NCBI RefSeq assembly: GCF_014645015.1
Contig: NZ_BMLC01000001.1
Coordinates: forward strand, 1,254,585-1,318,584
From: Salinibacterium xinjiangense
Lineage (GTDB): Bacteria > Actinomycetota > Actinomycetes > Actinomycetales > Microbacteriaceae
Length of the DNA stretch: 64,000 bases
Direction of reading: 5' to 3'
Shown here: positions 25,645 to 35,831 of the stretch, in pieces
Layout: each line of letters begins with the position of its first letter
Numbering within the stretch: position 1 is the stretch's first letter
Made by a program: the position numbers and the translations under genes
Notes under the pieces: model-generated
The model's database searches: none
What the model was told of the DNA's origin: nothing
Seen by the model: the letters and a program-made list of their open reading frames with translations, nothing else

Positions 25645-26535
25645 TCATTCGCGCAGCCCGAGCAGGTCGTCATTCATCGCGGCGGTAAGGGCGGAATCCA
25701 TCGGGACATCCACGGCGTCGATGCGTCGGATCGGCGCCACCAACCTGACGCTCGACACCAGCCACGCGGCATCCGCACCGAGCAGCTCGCTGAGGGTGGG
25801 CCGCTCGAACGCGGTGTGCATTCCGCGGGCCTCTGCGAACCGGAAGAGGTTGGCCTGGGTGGTGCCGTCAAGCACACCGAGGTCGTGATCGGGCGTCACC
25901 ATCGTGTCGCCCCGGCGGAAGACGAGCGTCGACGTCGGACCTTCGAGCAGGATGCCGTCGCTCGAGACGAACACGACATCGTCAGCTCCGCGCCGCGCGG
26001 CTTCCCGCATCGCCGCCTTGTTCACCGCATAACTCAGGGTCTTCGCTCCGGCGAGCAGCCACGGCGAGGTGCTGGCCACGTCGTGGCGATACCCGCGGTC
26101 GAGGGTGACCACCGAGATTCCTGTCGCCCGCACCTGCGCATGGTCGGGCGAATGGGCCGCGTAGACCCAGCCGGTCGGTGCCTCAGCACCCTCGACTCCC
26201 CGGCTGAGCACGATCTTCACGAACGACTCATCGGCGGCGTCGAGCTCGAGCACGGCGGCACGAATCGCCCCAGCCCATGCCACCAGGTCGGGCACAGGCA
26301 GGTCGAGCATCGCGGCGGAGCGTGCAAACCGTGCGAGATGGTGATCGAAAGCCTGCGGGTACCCGCCGCAGACGCTGAGAGTCTCGAAGATTCCGTCACC
26401 GCGGGTGGCCGCGAGATCCATCACGCTGAGTTGTGGTCGCCCGACGTCGGCGATGGTAAACGACGGCGCTTTCGGGTCGTGCGCGGGGGCTTCGACCGAG
26501 GGCTGGTTCAGGATGATCAGGACGTGTTCAGGCAC
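25645..26535 (-). CDS. Class IV aminotransferase, probably aminodeoxychorismate lyase
   Basis: A fold-type IV PLP enzyme of 296 residues. The catalytic Lys is in AGAKTLSYAVNKAA near residue 164. The conserved Glu in GILLEGPTSTLVF near 195 and the phosphate-binding GTTQANLFRF near 225 fit the family. Length and sequence style fit 4-amino-4-deoxychorismate lyase (p-aminobenzoate synthesis) as annotated in actinobacteria, though branched-chain or D-amino acid aminotransferases share the fold. The folate genes of this window lie 13 kb away, not adjacent. Confidence 0.78.
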   Translation of the reverse strand: MPEHVLIILNQPSVEAPAHDPKAPSFTIADVGRPQLSVMDLAATRGDGIFETLSVCGGYPQAFDHHLARFARSAAMLDLPVPDLVAWAGAIRAAVLELDAADESFVKIVLSRGVEGAEAPTGWVYAAHSPDHAQVRATGISVVTLDRGYRHDVASTSPWLLAGAKTLSYAVNKAAMREAARRGADDVVFVSSDGILLEGPTSTLVFRRGDTMVTPDHDLGVLDGTTQANLFRFAEARGMHTAFERPTLSELLGADAAWLVSSVRLVAPIRRIDAVDVPMDSALTAAMNDDLLGLRE

Positions 26536-26597
26536 CGGGTCATTCTCTCAGGTCGCGTGACTGGGGGGGTATCCAGCAGCACGGAACGGCTGCGGTC

Positions 26598-26633
26598 GAT
26601 CAGTGAGCGTAGATCAGTGAGCGTAGATCAGTG
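26598..26633. repeat. 14-bp tandem repeat overlapping the stop of the SseB-like gene
   Basis: The unit GATCAGTGAGCGTA occurs at 26598-26611 and 26612-26625, then partially at 26626-26633. The TGA of the SseB-like gene (minus strand) lies inside the third unit. The repeat is short enough to arise by slippage and could extend or shorten the gene's 3' untranslated region. Confidence 0.7.
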
Positions 26634-27017
26634 GGTGTCGAGCTGGAGTGCGTCGAGTACGTCCTGCGGAGCCGCCTGCATCGCATGCGGGCCCGCCACA
26701 TCGAACCAGACAGACTCGAGCACTCCGATGTTCTCGGTGAGAAACTCCCGGAGCGCCGGGGCGTCGTAGCCGAGCATCCGATGGTCGTCCTCCTCGGGCA
26801 CCATCTGCTTGTAGGCGTCCGGCGAGGAGAAGAGCAGCAGCATGTAGCGGTCGGCATCCCCGCGCCGGAATACCCTCACCTGCGGCGGGCCGTCGACCGG
26901 GAGCATCGGCACGACCACGTGATCGTTGCGCAACGCGAAGGCCACCGCCGCGACATCCTGTGCCTCAAGCGCTGCAGCGAGTTGCTCAGAGCCGAGCTGG
27001 GATGTTTCGTCGCTCAT
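26628..27017 (-). CDS. SseB-like protein
   Basis: A protein of 129 residues. The region from LAAALEAQDVAAVAFALRND through VVPMLPVDGPPQVRVFRRGD and LLLFSSPDAYKQM corresponds to the SseB N-terminal domain (a fold also found in type-VII-secretion-linked and enhanced-serine-sensitivity proteins). There is no signal peptide. It starts on the base where the upstream secreted-protein gene ends (TGATG). Its role is unknown; a partner role to that exported protein is suggested only by coupling. Confidence 0.72.
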   Translation of the reverse strand: MSDETSQLGSEQLAAALEAQDVAAVAFALRNDHVVVPMLPVDGPPQVRVFRRGDADRYMLLLFSSPDAYKQMVPEEDDHRMLGYDAPALREFLTENIGVLESVWFDVAGPHAMQAAPQDVLDALQLDTH

Positions 27018-27637
27018 CAGTTCAGCAGGAACGGCTGCTGCGTGACGGAGTCGAGGTCACCGATGTTGACCTCGACGCGGTAGGTAGCACCGCTGGCATC
27101 GACCTGCGGCCGATCGGTCTCGCAGGTGTCCTTAGCAGAGCGGGTGCGATCCCAGGTGACCGAGGATCCGGCGAGAGGAACGCCCGGCAGCAGTGTCGCT
27201 GTAGCCGCCACGGGGTCGACCTGGCAGTCTTTGGAACTCCAGATGCGGTCGCTGCCACTGGTGATGATGAATTCCTGCTGGTCAGAGCCCGCTGAGATAG
27301 TGCATGGATTGGTCATGCGACTCGTGAGCGCGAAGGACAACACCGGGGCGATACCGGCGTCGTAGGCCGCGGCGTCCGTGGTCGGCTCGAGCGTCACCAT
27401 GGTCGGGTCGCAGGAGACAGTCTCGCCCGGTGCGGCTGTCGGCCCGGTCGGAGCCGCTGAGAGCGGCGACGTCGTGCTGCCGGGAGTCTGTGTCGCCGCC
27501 GGCGTGCTGCCACCCGGCCGGTTCACAATGAGGATCACGATGATGATGACAGCGACCAGGCCCAGCGCGAGGAAGAGGCGGCGGCGCCAGTACACCCTGC
27601 TGGACTGGGGGCCGACAGGAGTTCGGAACGTCGACAT
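27017..27637 (-). CDS. Exported or membrane-anchored hypothetical protein
   Basis: A 206-residue protein from ATG 27637 (a GTG at 27643 is less likely). An N-terminal basic stretch and a single membrane segment (LFLALGLVAVIIIVILIV, near residues 21-38) are followed by a Ser/Thr/Pro-rich linker and a beta-rich domain. That domain has four Cys (SCDP, PCTI, DCQV, TCET) that could form two disulfides outside the cell. There is no lipobox. I do not recognise the family. It is operonic with the SseB-like gene. Confidence 0.7.
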   Translation of the reverse strand: MSTFRTPVGPQSSRVYWRRRLFLALGLVAVIIIVILIVNRPGGSTPAATQTPGSTTSPLSAAPTGPTAAPGETVSCDPTMVTLEPTTDAAAYDAGIAPVLSFALTSRMTNPCTISAGSDQQEFIITSGSDRIWSSKDCQVDPVAATATLLPGVPLAGSSVTWDRTRSAKDTCETDRPQVDASGATYRVEVNIGDLDSVTQQPFLLN

Positions 27638-27700
27638 GCACACAGGCTAGGCGCGGCAGGGCGAAACCCGCGCCAGGGCACGCCCATGCTGGCTGGATAC

Positions 27701-28486
27701 TCAGGCAGCGGCTTTCCGGATGAAATCGAGGTACGCCTCGACGCTCTGCTCGGCGGTGACCGCCCGGAGAACCACCTCGTCGACAGACCGCTCGTATTCT
27801 GCAACCCGCGCAGCGAGCGCTCCCGACACCGAGCCGTCGATAGTGGTCTCGATCGCGGTCGCACCGATGCGCTCTAAGTTCGACGCGTATGACGGATAGC
27901 TGCCATAGCGCTCCGCCTCCGCGTGCAGCGCGCCACGGGCATCCTCGGTCATAGCGGTTCTCACGTAGAGCACGCCACGCACATCACGGGCGTTGCCGCC
28001 GCGGCCGCCCGCATCGCGGCGCAGGTCGTTCATCGCATCGGCACTGGCGGCAGGGGTGAGCCAGTTGAAGAGCACACCGTCGGCGGTCTCGGCGGCCATC
28101 CTGCGCATCTTCGGCCCGAGTGCTCCCACGAAAATGGATGCCTCGCTGCGCTCGGTAAGCTCCCGAACTCCCCGCGACACCAGGCCCAGTGGATGCCGGG
28201 CAGCACCCGAGCCGACGCCGAGCGACAACCGCCCCTGCGGCAGGCCAGCGAGCGCCCCGACGATCTCGGAGGCATCCCGTCGATCGAGCGGGATCACCCC
28301 GGTGCCCAGCCGCAGCGTCGTCGTGACCCCGGCCGCGACGGCGAGACCGGCGAGCGCGTCGCCATCCGGGGTGTCGTTGAGCCACAGTGCACGGAATCCG
28401 AGGGACTCGATGGCGGGTGCGAGCTCCGCGATGATTGCATGGTCGAGGGCGCCGGCGAGGCCGATCGACACCCGCGAGACATCCAT
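27701..28486 (-). CDS. LLM-class (luciferase-like) oxidoreductase, probably F420-dependent
   Basis: A protein of 261 residues with a single (beta/alpha)8-type luciferase domain. IGLAGALDHAIIAELAPAIE at the start, LRLGTGVIPLDRRDASEIVG near 70 and LSLGVGSGAARHP near 97 match the F420-using, single-component branch common in actinobacteria. ATG 28486 gives a TGATG junction with the acetyltransferase gene; a GTG 3 bp earlier is possible. The substrate is unknown. Confidence 0.78.
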   Translation of the reverse strand: MDVSRVSIGLAGALDHAIIAELAPAIESLGFRALWLNDTPDGDALAGLAVAAGVTTTLRLGTGVIPLDRRDASEIVGALAGLPQGRLSLGVGSGAARHPLGLVSRGVRELTERSEASIFVGALGPKMRRMAAETADGVLFNWLTPAASADAMNDLRRDAGGRGGNARDVRGVLYVRTAMTEDARGALHAEAERYGSYPSYASNLERIGATAIETTIDGSVSGALAARVAEYERSVDEVVLRAVTAEQSVEAYLDFIRKAAA

Positions 28487-28989
28487 CACAGCAGTTTAAG
28501 CATGCGAGTGTTGCCGAGGGTGTTCTGCTTGACGCGGGAGAGATCGAGGAATTCGGCCACGCCCTCGTCGGGCGAGAGTGCGAGCTGGGCGAAAACCTCG
28601 GGCGCCACCACGTCTTCCGCGATCGCGCTGAATCCGTGCCGCCCAAAGAAAGCGGTCTCGAAGGTGAGGCAGAACAGCCGCGTGAGCCCGAGTTCGGCGG
28701 CGTGCGTCTCGATGTTTCCGAGAATCGCGTGCCCGGCACCCGTGCCGAGCCAGTCCCGCGCGACGGCCAGCGTGCGAACCTCGCCGAGATCTTCCCACAT
28801 CACATGCAGCGCGCCACACCCGACGACTTCACCCGCCTCGTTTTCGGCGATCCTGAATTCCTGCACGGCCTCGTACAGCACCACCCGGTCTTTGCCCAGC
28901 AGGATGCGCTGCTGGGCGAGCGGTTCGACGAGCGCCTGGATGAGCGGAATGTCGCTGGTGCGGGCTGGTCTGACGGTGAAAGTTGTCAC
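28486..28989 (-). CDS. Amino-acid N-acetyltransferase (ArgA-type, GNAT fold)
   Basis: A protein of 167 residues. The GNAT acetyl-CoA loop appears as TLAVARDWLGTGAGHAILGNIE near residues 73-94, and FCLTFETAFFGRHGFSAI near 106 is characteristic of the short N-acetylglutamate synthases of actinobacteria, which start arginine biosynthesis. No amino-acid-kinase domain is present, as expected for that type. It is convergently close to nothing and precedes the LLM gene in the same operon. A generic GNAT is the alternative. Confidence 0.8.
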   Translation of the reverse strand: MTTFTVRPARTSDIPLIQALVEPLAQQRILLGKDRVVLYEAVQEFRIAENEAGEVVGCGALHVMWEDLGEVRTLAVARDWLGTGAGHAILGNIETHAAELGLTRLFCLTFETAFFGRHGFSAIAEDVVAPEVFAQLALSPDEGVAEFLDLSRVKQNTLGNTRMLKLL

Positions 28990-29008
28990 GCTGCAGTTTA
29001 AACGGATC

Positions 29009-29049
29009 GAGCCCGCCGGAACCGCCCGAAGGCAAATTCTGACGGGCTC
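29009..29049 (-). terminator. Possible hairpin terminator of clpC
   Basis: GAGCCCG at 29009-29015 pairs with CGGGCTC at 29043-29049, 17 bp past the clpC stop on the minus strand. The intervening loop is long (27 nt) and itself contains a CCGCCCG/CGGGCGG-type sub-stem, and there is no clear U-tract. It is plausible but weak as an intrinsic terminator. Confidence 0.35.
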
Positions 29050-29065
29050 GAAGCCTGGTGAAGCT

Positions 29066-31552
<2,487 letters not shown>

Positions 31553-31623
31553 TCCTTTAGCACCGGGGAGGATTCGGTGCCGATATAAAGAGAATAACTT
31601 CGTGGCCCGTGAAAAAGTCCGCT

Positions 31624-31638
31624 GTTCGCCCTAGGCGT
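31624..31638 (-). promoter_or_regulatory. ClgR-type operator upstream of clpC
   Basis: On the minus strand the site reads ACGCCTAGGGCGAAC. It matches the published actinobacterial ClgR core (CGC-Y-N-A-N-R-GCG followed by two weak bases and a strong one) at every core position. It lies 72-86 bp before the clpC ATG, a normal place for an activator site. ClgR itself is not in the window. The site also lies only 39 bp downstream of the stop of the small membrane protein gene at 31677-31880. Confidence 0.65.
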
Positions 31639-31676
31639 GACGGGGTTGTGCGGTGGTCGACGCTACGGAAGCGGAA

Positions 31677-31880
31677 TTAGGCCTTCGGTTCGGCCGAGGT
31701 CGTTGCAGGGGCCGCAGGCATGCCGAGCTTCGCGCGTTCCTCGGCCTCGATTTGGGCCCTGACCTTGCGCTCAGTTCCGTCTGCCCTGAGGATCGCGCGG
31801 ATGATGAACCAGAACACGAGCCCGACAAGGATGGTCGGGGAGACCGAGTAGATCGCGTTAGACCAGAAATCCTGAGGCAT
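31677..31880 (-). CDS. Small single-span membrane protein (67 residues)
   Basis: It has one membrane helix near residues 11-28 (ISVSPTI-type start, then LVGLVFWFIIRAIL), then a basic, charged helix with RKVRAQIEAEERAKLG and an Ala/Pro/Thr tail. Composition and codon use are those of a real gene. It starts 3 bp after the stop of a 31-residue mini-protein gene and is the last of three small membrane-protein genes behind lysS. Function is unknown. Confidence 0.75.
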   Translation of the reverse strand: MPQDFWSNAIYSVSPTILVGLVFWFIIRAILRADGTERKVRAQIEAEERAKLGMPAAPATTSAEPKA

Positions 31881-31883
31881 ACC

Positions 31884-31979
31884 TCAAGGGTAACTGTTGA
31901 TGATGAACACCACGGCAATGATCACCAGCATCCCAGCCAACGCTAGGCCTGTCACAAGTCGCGAGGTGCGTCGATTCAT
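31884..31979 (-). CDS. Micro membrane protein (31 residues)
   Basis: The ATG at 31979 overlaps the TGA of the preceding 48-residue gene (ATGA). The product begins MNRRTSRLVTG and continues as a single hydrophobic helix (LALAGMLVIIAVVFII) ending NSYP. Basic residues at the N-terminus predict an N-in topology. It is too short for normal gene finders, but the coupling on both sides (4-bp overlap, 3-bp gap) and the clean membrane-helix translation support it. Confidence 0.65.
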   Translation of the reverse strand: MNRRTSRLVTGLALAGMLVIIAVVFIINSYP

Positions 31980-32122
31980 TGGTTCGCTTTGACCAGGATC
32001 CCGATGATGCCCGAGGCCAGCAGGTACAGGCCCACACCGCCGACGAGCACCCAGATCGCGATGCGGTTGAACGAGGGGCCCTTTTTCTTGTCGTCTTCGC
32101 CCGGAAGCTTCAAATCGCTCAT
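31976..32122 (-). CDS. Small membrane protein (48 residues) overlapping lysS
   Basis: The ATG at 32122 shares a base with the lysS stop (TGATG). The product starts MSDLKLPGEDDKKKGPSFNR, an acid-base cluster, followed by one membrane helix (IAIWVLVGGVGLYLLASGII) and a short basic end. It is the first of three very small membrane proteins translated in chain behind lysyl-tRNA synthetase. There are no enzyme motifs; roles as regulators or subunits of a membrane complex are speculative. Confidence 0.7.
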   Translation of the reverse strand: MSDLKLPGEDDKKKGPSFNRIAIWVLVGGVGLYLLASGIIGILVKANQ

Positions 32123-33636
32123 CACTTCACCAGGGGAAACAGGATCGTCTCGCGGATGCCGAGCCCCGTGATCGCCATCAGCAGCCTGTCTATTCCGAGC
32201 CCGATACCGCCGGTCGGCGGCATCCCGTGTTCGAGCGCCCGCAGGAACTCTTCGTCCAGGCGCATCGCCTCGACGTCACCCTGGGAGGCGAGCAGAGCCT
32301 GCTCGACGAAACGTTCTCTCTGGATGACCGGGTCGACCAGCTCGGAATATCCGGTCGCCAGTTCGAACCCGCGAATGTACAGGTCCCACTTCTCGACGAC
32401 CCCGGCGATGGTGCGGTGATCGCGAACGAGCGGGCTGGTGTCGACGGGGAAGTCCATCACGAAGGTCGGGCGAGTCAGGTTCGGCTTGACGAAGTGCTCC
32501 CACAGCTCCTCAACGAGCTTGCCGTGAGTGGGATGTTCGACCTCGATGCCGACCTTCGCCGCCTCGGCCAGCAGGTAGTCGCACGGGCTGTCCGGGGTGA
32601 TGTCGAGCCCGGATGCCGCGGCTGCCGACTCGTACATCGACACCCGATCCCAGTCTCCACCCAGGTCGTACTCGGTGCCATCGGCCCATGTCACAACGAG
32701 CTGTCCGGCCACGGCGAGCGCCGCGTTCTGCACCAGCTGCTGGGTGAGGTCGGCCATGCGGTTGTAGTCGCCGTACGCCTCGTACGCCTCGAGCATCGCG
32801 AACTCCGGGGAGTGGGTGGAGTCGGCGCCTTCGTTTCGGAAGTTCCGGTTGATCTCGAACACCCTGTCGACACCGCCGACGACGGCGCGCTTGAGAAACA
32901 GTTCCGGCGCGATACGCAGGAAGAGCTCGGTGTCGAACGCGTTGCTGTGCGTGGCGAACGGACGCGCGGAGGCCCCACCGTGCATCACCTGCAGCATCGG
33001 CGTCTCGACCTCGAGGTAGTCCTGCGCGGCGAAAGTCGCGCGCAGCGAGGCGTTGACCTTCGCCCTGGCGCGGACCGTGAACCGTGCCTGCTCGCGCAGG
33101 ATGAGGTCGAGGTAGCGGCTGCGCACGCGGGACTCGTCACTCAGGTCGGAGTGCAGGTTGGGCAGCGGAAGCACCGCCTTCGAGGCGATCTGCCACTGCC
33201 TCACCAGAACGCTCAACTCGCCGCGTCGGCTCGAGATCACCTCGCCACTGACGAATACGTGGTCGCCGAGGTCGGTGAACTCTTTCCATTCGTCGAGCGA
33301 CTCCTGCCCCACCTCGGCGAGACTCACCATCGCCTGCACGCGGGATCCGTCACCGGCCTGCAGCGTCGCGAAACAGAGCTTGCCCGTGTTGCGGGCGAAC
33401 ACCATACGACCGGCGATGCCGACAACGTCACCGGTGGTGTCATCCGTCACCAGGTGCCCGTACTTCTCGCGCAGGGCCGGAATCGTCGTCGTCACCGGCA
33501 CGGCCACTGGGTACGCCTCGCGACCGCTGGAGATGAGCCGCTCGCGCTTGGAGAGACGCACGGCTTTCTGCTCGCTGACCTCGGCTGCGCTCAGTTCATC
33601 GGCGGGCGGTGTGGGCTCAGTGGTTTCGTCGCTCAT
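32122..33636 (-). CDS. lysS: Lysyl-tRNA synthetase, class II
   Basis: Charges tRNA-Lys. It has 504 residues: an N-terminal OB-fold anticodon domain (GIAGRMVFARNTGKLCFATL near 70), motif 1 (YLEVETPMLQ), motif 2 (FEINRNFRNEGADSTHSPEF near 270) and motif 3 (GIGLGIDRLLM near 480). It is standard and complete. It is followed, with a one-base overlap, by a chain of three small membrane-protein genes. The long open frames on its opposite strand are shadows. Confidence 0.97.
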   Translation of the reverse strand: MSDETTEPTPPADELSAAEVSEQKAVRLSKRERLISSGREAYPVAVPVTTTIPALREKYGHLVTDDTTGDVVGIAGRMVFARNTGKLCFATLQAGDGSRVQAMVSLAEVGQESLDEWKEFTDLGDHVFVSGEVISSRRGELSVLVRQWQIASKAVLPLPNLHSDLSDESRVRSRYLDLILREQARFTVRARAKVNASLRATFAAQDYLEVETPMLQVMHGGASARPFATHSNAFDTELFLRIAPELFLKRAVVGGVDRVFEINRNFRNEGADSTHSPEFAMLEAYEAYGDYNRMADLTQQLVQNAALAVAGQLVVTWADGTEYDLGGDWDRVSMYESAAAASGLDITPDSPCDYLLAEAAKVGIEVEHPTHGKLVEELWEHFVKPNLTRPTFVMDFPVDTSPLVRDHRTIAGVVEKWDLYIRGFELATGYSELVDPVIQRERFVEQALLASQGDVEAMRLDEEFLRALEHGMPPTGGIGLGIDRLLMAITGLGIRETILFPLVK

Positions 33637-33670
33637 ATCGCTCCCATGTTACCGGGGGTTGCGCAGGTGA

Positions 33671-34021
33671 TCAGGGGGCGCACGTGACGTGGGTCGTCGC
33701 CGAGGGCCGAGCCTCGAGTCGCGCGGCCGGGATGGGCAGCCCGCAGACGATGCACATCCCGTAGGTGCCGTCATCCAGCCGCGCAAGCGCCGCATCGAGG
33801 TCAACCTGCTGGCGGTGCACCTCCACGATGGTGGCATCGAGCTGCGCTCGCTCGAACGCGATGGTCGCGCCCTCGGGATCGTGCTCGTCGTCGGCATTGG
33901 ACTCCCTGGATGCCTCGACCATCGCCGAGCGTTCCCGCTCGAGTGTGGCCTCCAGTGCTCGAACGTCGCGCATGCGTTCCTCGAGCCGCGCGCGCTGGAC
34001 TGCCGCACCCATGTCATCCAT
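33671..34021 (-). CDS. TraR/DksA C4-type zinc-finger protein with an altered finger
   Basis: A protein of 116 residues. A coiled-coil helix pair (residues about 5-80, RARLEERMRDVRALEATLER at the start) precedes GTYGMCIVCGLPIPAARLEARP, the DksA/TraR finger. The second knuckle reads THVTC, so the usual third Cys is replaced and a His may serve as ligand (Cys-x2-Cys, His-x2-Cys). Such proteins can bind the RNA polymerase secondary channel; the function in actinobacteria is unclear. It lies 34 bp upstream of lysS on the same strand. Confidence 0.8.
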   Translation of the reverse strand: MDDMGAAVQRARLEERMRDVRALEATLERERSAMVEASRESNADDEHDPEGATIAFERAQLDATIVEVHRQQVDLDAALARLDDGTYGMCIVCGLPIPAARLEARPSATTHVTCAP

Positions 34022-34131
34022 CAGGAGACGAAGCCTACGCGCGTTCGGCCGGGTACGCGTCCGGCCCGCACCTCAACGCCGGGCGGATGGAGGGGGTGGG
34101 GCGAGCACAGCGGAACCTCGGCCGGACGGCC

Positions 34132-34995
34132 TCAGCCCAGGTAGATCGGCTCGTTGTCGATGAGGCGCGTAGTTCCGAGCATTGCGGCCAGAATCACGAT
34201 CGCGGGGCCGTGGTGGCCGTCATCCACCGGCATGAAGGTCTGTGGATGCACGATTTTCAGGTAGTCGAGCTGCACAAGCGACTCGCCCATGAGTGCGCCC
34301 TGCGCGGCCGCGAGTGTCGCGTCGAGCCCGCGTTCGGCTGACGACGACGCCGCCTCGAGCGCAATGGAGAGGGATCGCGCGGCCCTGCGCTGGTTCGTGT
34401 CCAGGAAACGGTTGCGGCTGGAGAGCGCCAGGCCGTCGGCTTCCCGCACCGTCTCGATGGCTTCGATGCGCACCGGGAGGTTCAGGTCTCTCACCATGCG
34501 GCGCACGAGGAAGAGCTGCTGGGCATCCTTCTGGCCGAAAGTAGCGACATTCGGGGTGATGATGTCGAGCAGTTTCGCCACGACCGTCAGCACACCGTCG
34601 AAGTGGCCGTGACGTGACGCACCCTCGAAGAGCGTGCCGACCCTGCCCGCGGTGACCACGGTCTGGGTCGGCCCATCCGGATACATCTCCTCGACGGTCG
34701 GTACGAAGACATAGTGCACACCCGCCGCCCCGAGGGCGAGCAGGTCGGCCTCGAGGGTGCGGGGATATTTGTCAAGATCTGCCGCATCGCTGAACTGGGT
34801 CGGATTGACGAAGATCGAGACCACCATCACGTCGGCGAGCTCGGCGGCGCGATCGAGGTGCGACAGGTGGCCGTCGTGGAGCGCACCGAGCGTGGGTGTC
34901 AGCGCTATCGTGCGGCCAGCGGCGCGTTCGGCGGCGAGCGCTTCGCACATTCCGCGGACCGTCTCGATCACGACAGGTTTCTGTGTTGCTCTCAC
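34132..34995 (-). CDS. panC: Pantothenate synthetase
   Basis: Joins pantoate and beta-alanine using ATP, the last step to pantothenate. It has 287 residues from GTG 34995, chosen for its GGAGG 7 bp upstream; the longer frame has no family match. The nucleotidyl-transferase HIGH-like motif is in TPTLGALHDGHLSHLDRA near residue 36. SIFVNPTQF near 65 and the KMSKS-like LSSRNRFLD near 190 complete the fold. panB and panD are not in the window. It lies downstream of the DUF2520 gene, as in many actinobacteria. Confidence 0.95.
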   Translation of the reverse strand: MRATQKPVVIETVRGMCEALAAERAAGRTIALTPTLGALHDGHLSHLDRAAELADVMVVSIFVNPTQFSDAADLDKYPRTLEADLLALGAAGVHYVFVPTVEEMYPDGPTQTVVTAGRVGTLFEGASRHGHFDGVLTVVAKLLDIITPNVATFGQKDAQQLFLVRRMVRDLNLPVRIEAIETVREADGLALSSRNRFLDTNQRRAARSLSIALEAASSSAERGLDATLAAAQGALMGESLVQLDYLKIVHPQTFMPVDDGHHGPAIVILAAMLGTTRLIDNEPIYLG

Positions 34996-35015
34996 CGTGG
35001 ATCCTCCCCATAGAT

Positions 35016-35046
35016 CGTATAAGCAGCGAACCAGCACGCTCGACAA
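35016..35046 (-). promoter_or_regulatory. Candidate panC promoter
   Basis: On the minus strand TTGTCG (35046-35041) and TATACG (35021-35016) are separated by 19 bp, or 18 bp if TTATAC is used. Transcription would begin near 35009, just before the GGAGG of panC. This would let panC be expressed separately from the upstream DUF2520-PH-folate operon. The spacing is somewhat long, so the call is moderate. Confidence 0.4.
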
Positions 35047-35114
35047 TGACGATGGGCCGCTCTACTCGGCGCCAGCGCCTGGCCGATGGCTGGGCCGGAT
35101 AATAGGTTGGGCGA

Positions 35115-35831
35115 TTATTCCAGGATTCCGCGCAACCGGTCGATATCCCCACCGGCCGCCTGGAGCGCCGTCTCGACTGACGACCGCAGCAGCGGCCCCA
35201 AAACTGTGGCCGGCGACTCGATACCGAGGTCGGCCAGCAGCGCGGTCGACTGGCGCACGATGGATGCCGAGAAGTTCGACGCCGTCGACACCGCCTCCGC
35301 GTAGGCGGCCCGGTCCGTCTCCGCGATCACGATCGGCTCTCCGCCCATCTCGACCACGAGCGCCTGCCCGATCGGGAGCACCGGGGTCGGTGCGGTGACA
35401 GCGAAGTAGCTCTCGCGCATCCTGACCAGGTCGAGGGAGGTGCCGGTGAAGACCATGGTCGGGTGGATGGCCAGCGGGATGACGCCCGCCGCGACGGCCG
35501 GCGCGAGCACGGAATAGCCGAGGCCCGGCGCCGTATGCAACACGAGCTGCCCGGGCTGCCACGATCCCGTCGCTGCGAGCCCGGCGACGAGCGACTCGAT
35601 CTCGGCTTCGGGGATGGCGAGGATCACCAGTTCACTGCGCTCGAGCAGCTCAGGAATCTCCAGGATCGGAACCTCTGGGAGCAGTGCGCGCGCGCGATCC
35701 CTGTTGTCTTCCGAAATCGAGGCGATACCGACAATGGCATGCCCGGCACCCGCGAGCGCGGCGCCGATCACCGGCCCCACCCGTCCGGCGCCGATGATAC
35801 CGACCCCGAGCCGACCCGATTGCGTGGCCAT
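35115..35831 (-). CDS. Rossmann-like / DUF2520 protein
   Basis: A protein of 238 residues with an N-terminal NAD(P)-type fold (GVGIIGAGRVGPVIGAALAG near residue 9) and the C-terminal DUF2520 helical domain (VSTASNFSASIVRQSTALL near 180). The architecture resembles ketopantoate reductase and 6-phosphogluconate-dehydrogenase-like proteins. The family is regularly next to panC, so a role in pantothenate synthesis (for example pantoate supply) is possible but unproven. Its ATG shares a base with the stop of the PH-domain gene. Confidence 0.85.
   Translation of the reverse strand: MATQSGRLGVGIIGAGRVGPVIGAALAGAGHAIVGIASISEDNRDRARALLPEVPILEIPELLERSELVILAIPEAEIESLVAGLAATGSWQPGQLVLHTAPGLGYSVLAPAVAAGVIPLAIHPTMVFTGTSLDLVRMRESYFAVTAPTPVLPIGQALVVEMGGEPIVIAETDRAAYAEAVSTASNFSASIVRQSTALLADLGIESPATVLGPLLRSSVETALQAAGGDIDRLRGILE

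Noticed and set aside
32227-33687. A 486-codon plus-strand frame opposite lysS
   Set aside because: Shadow of lysS, which has all class II synthetase motifs.
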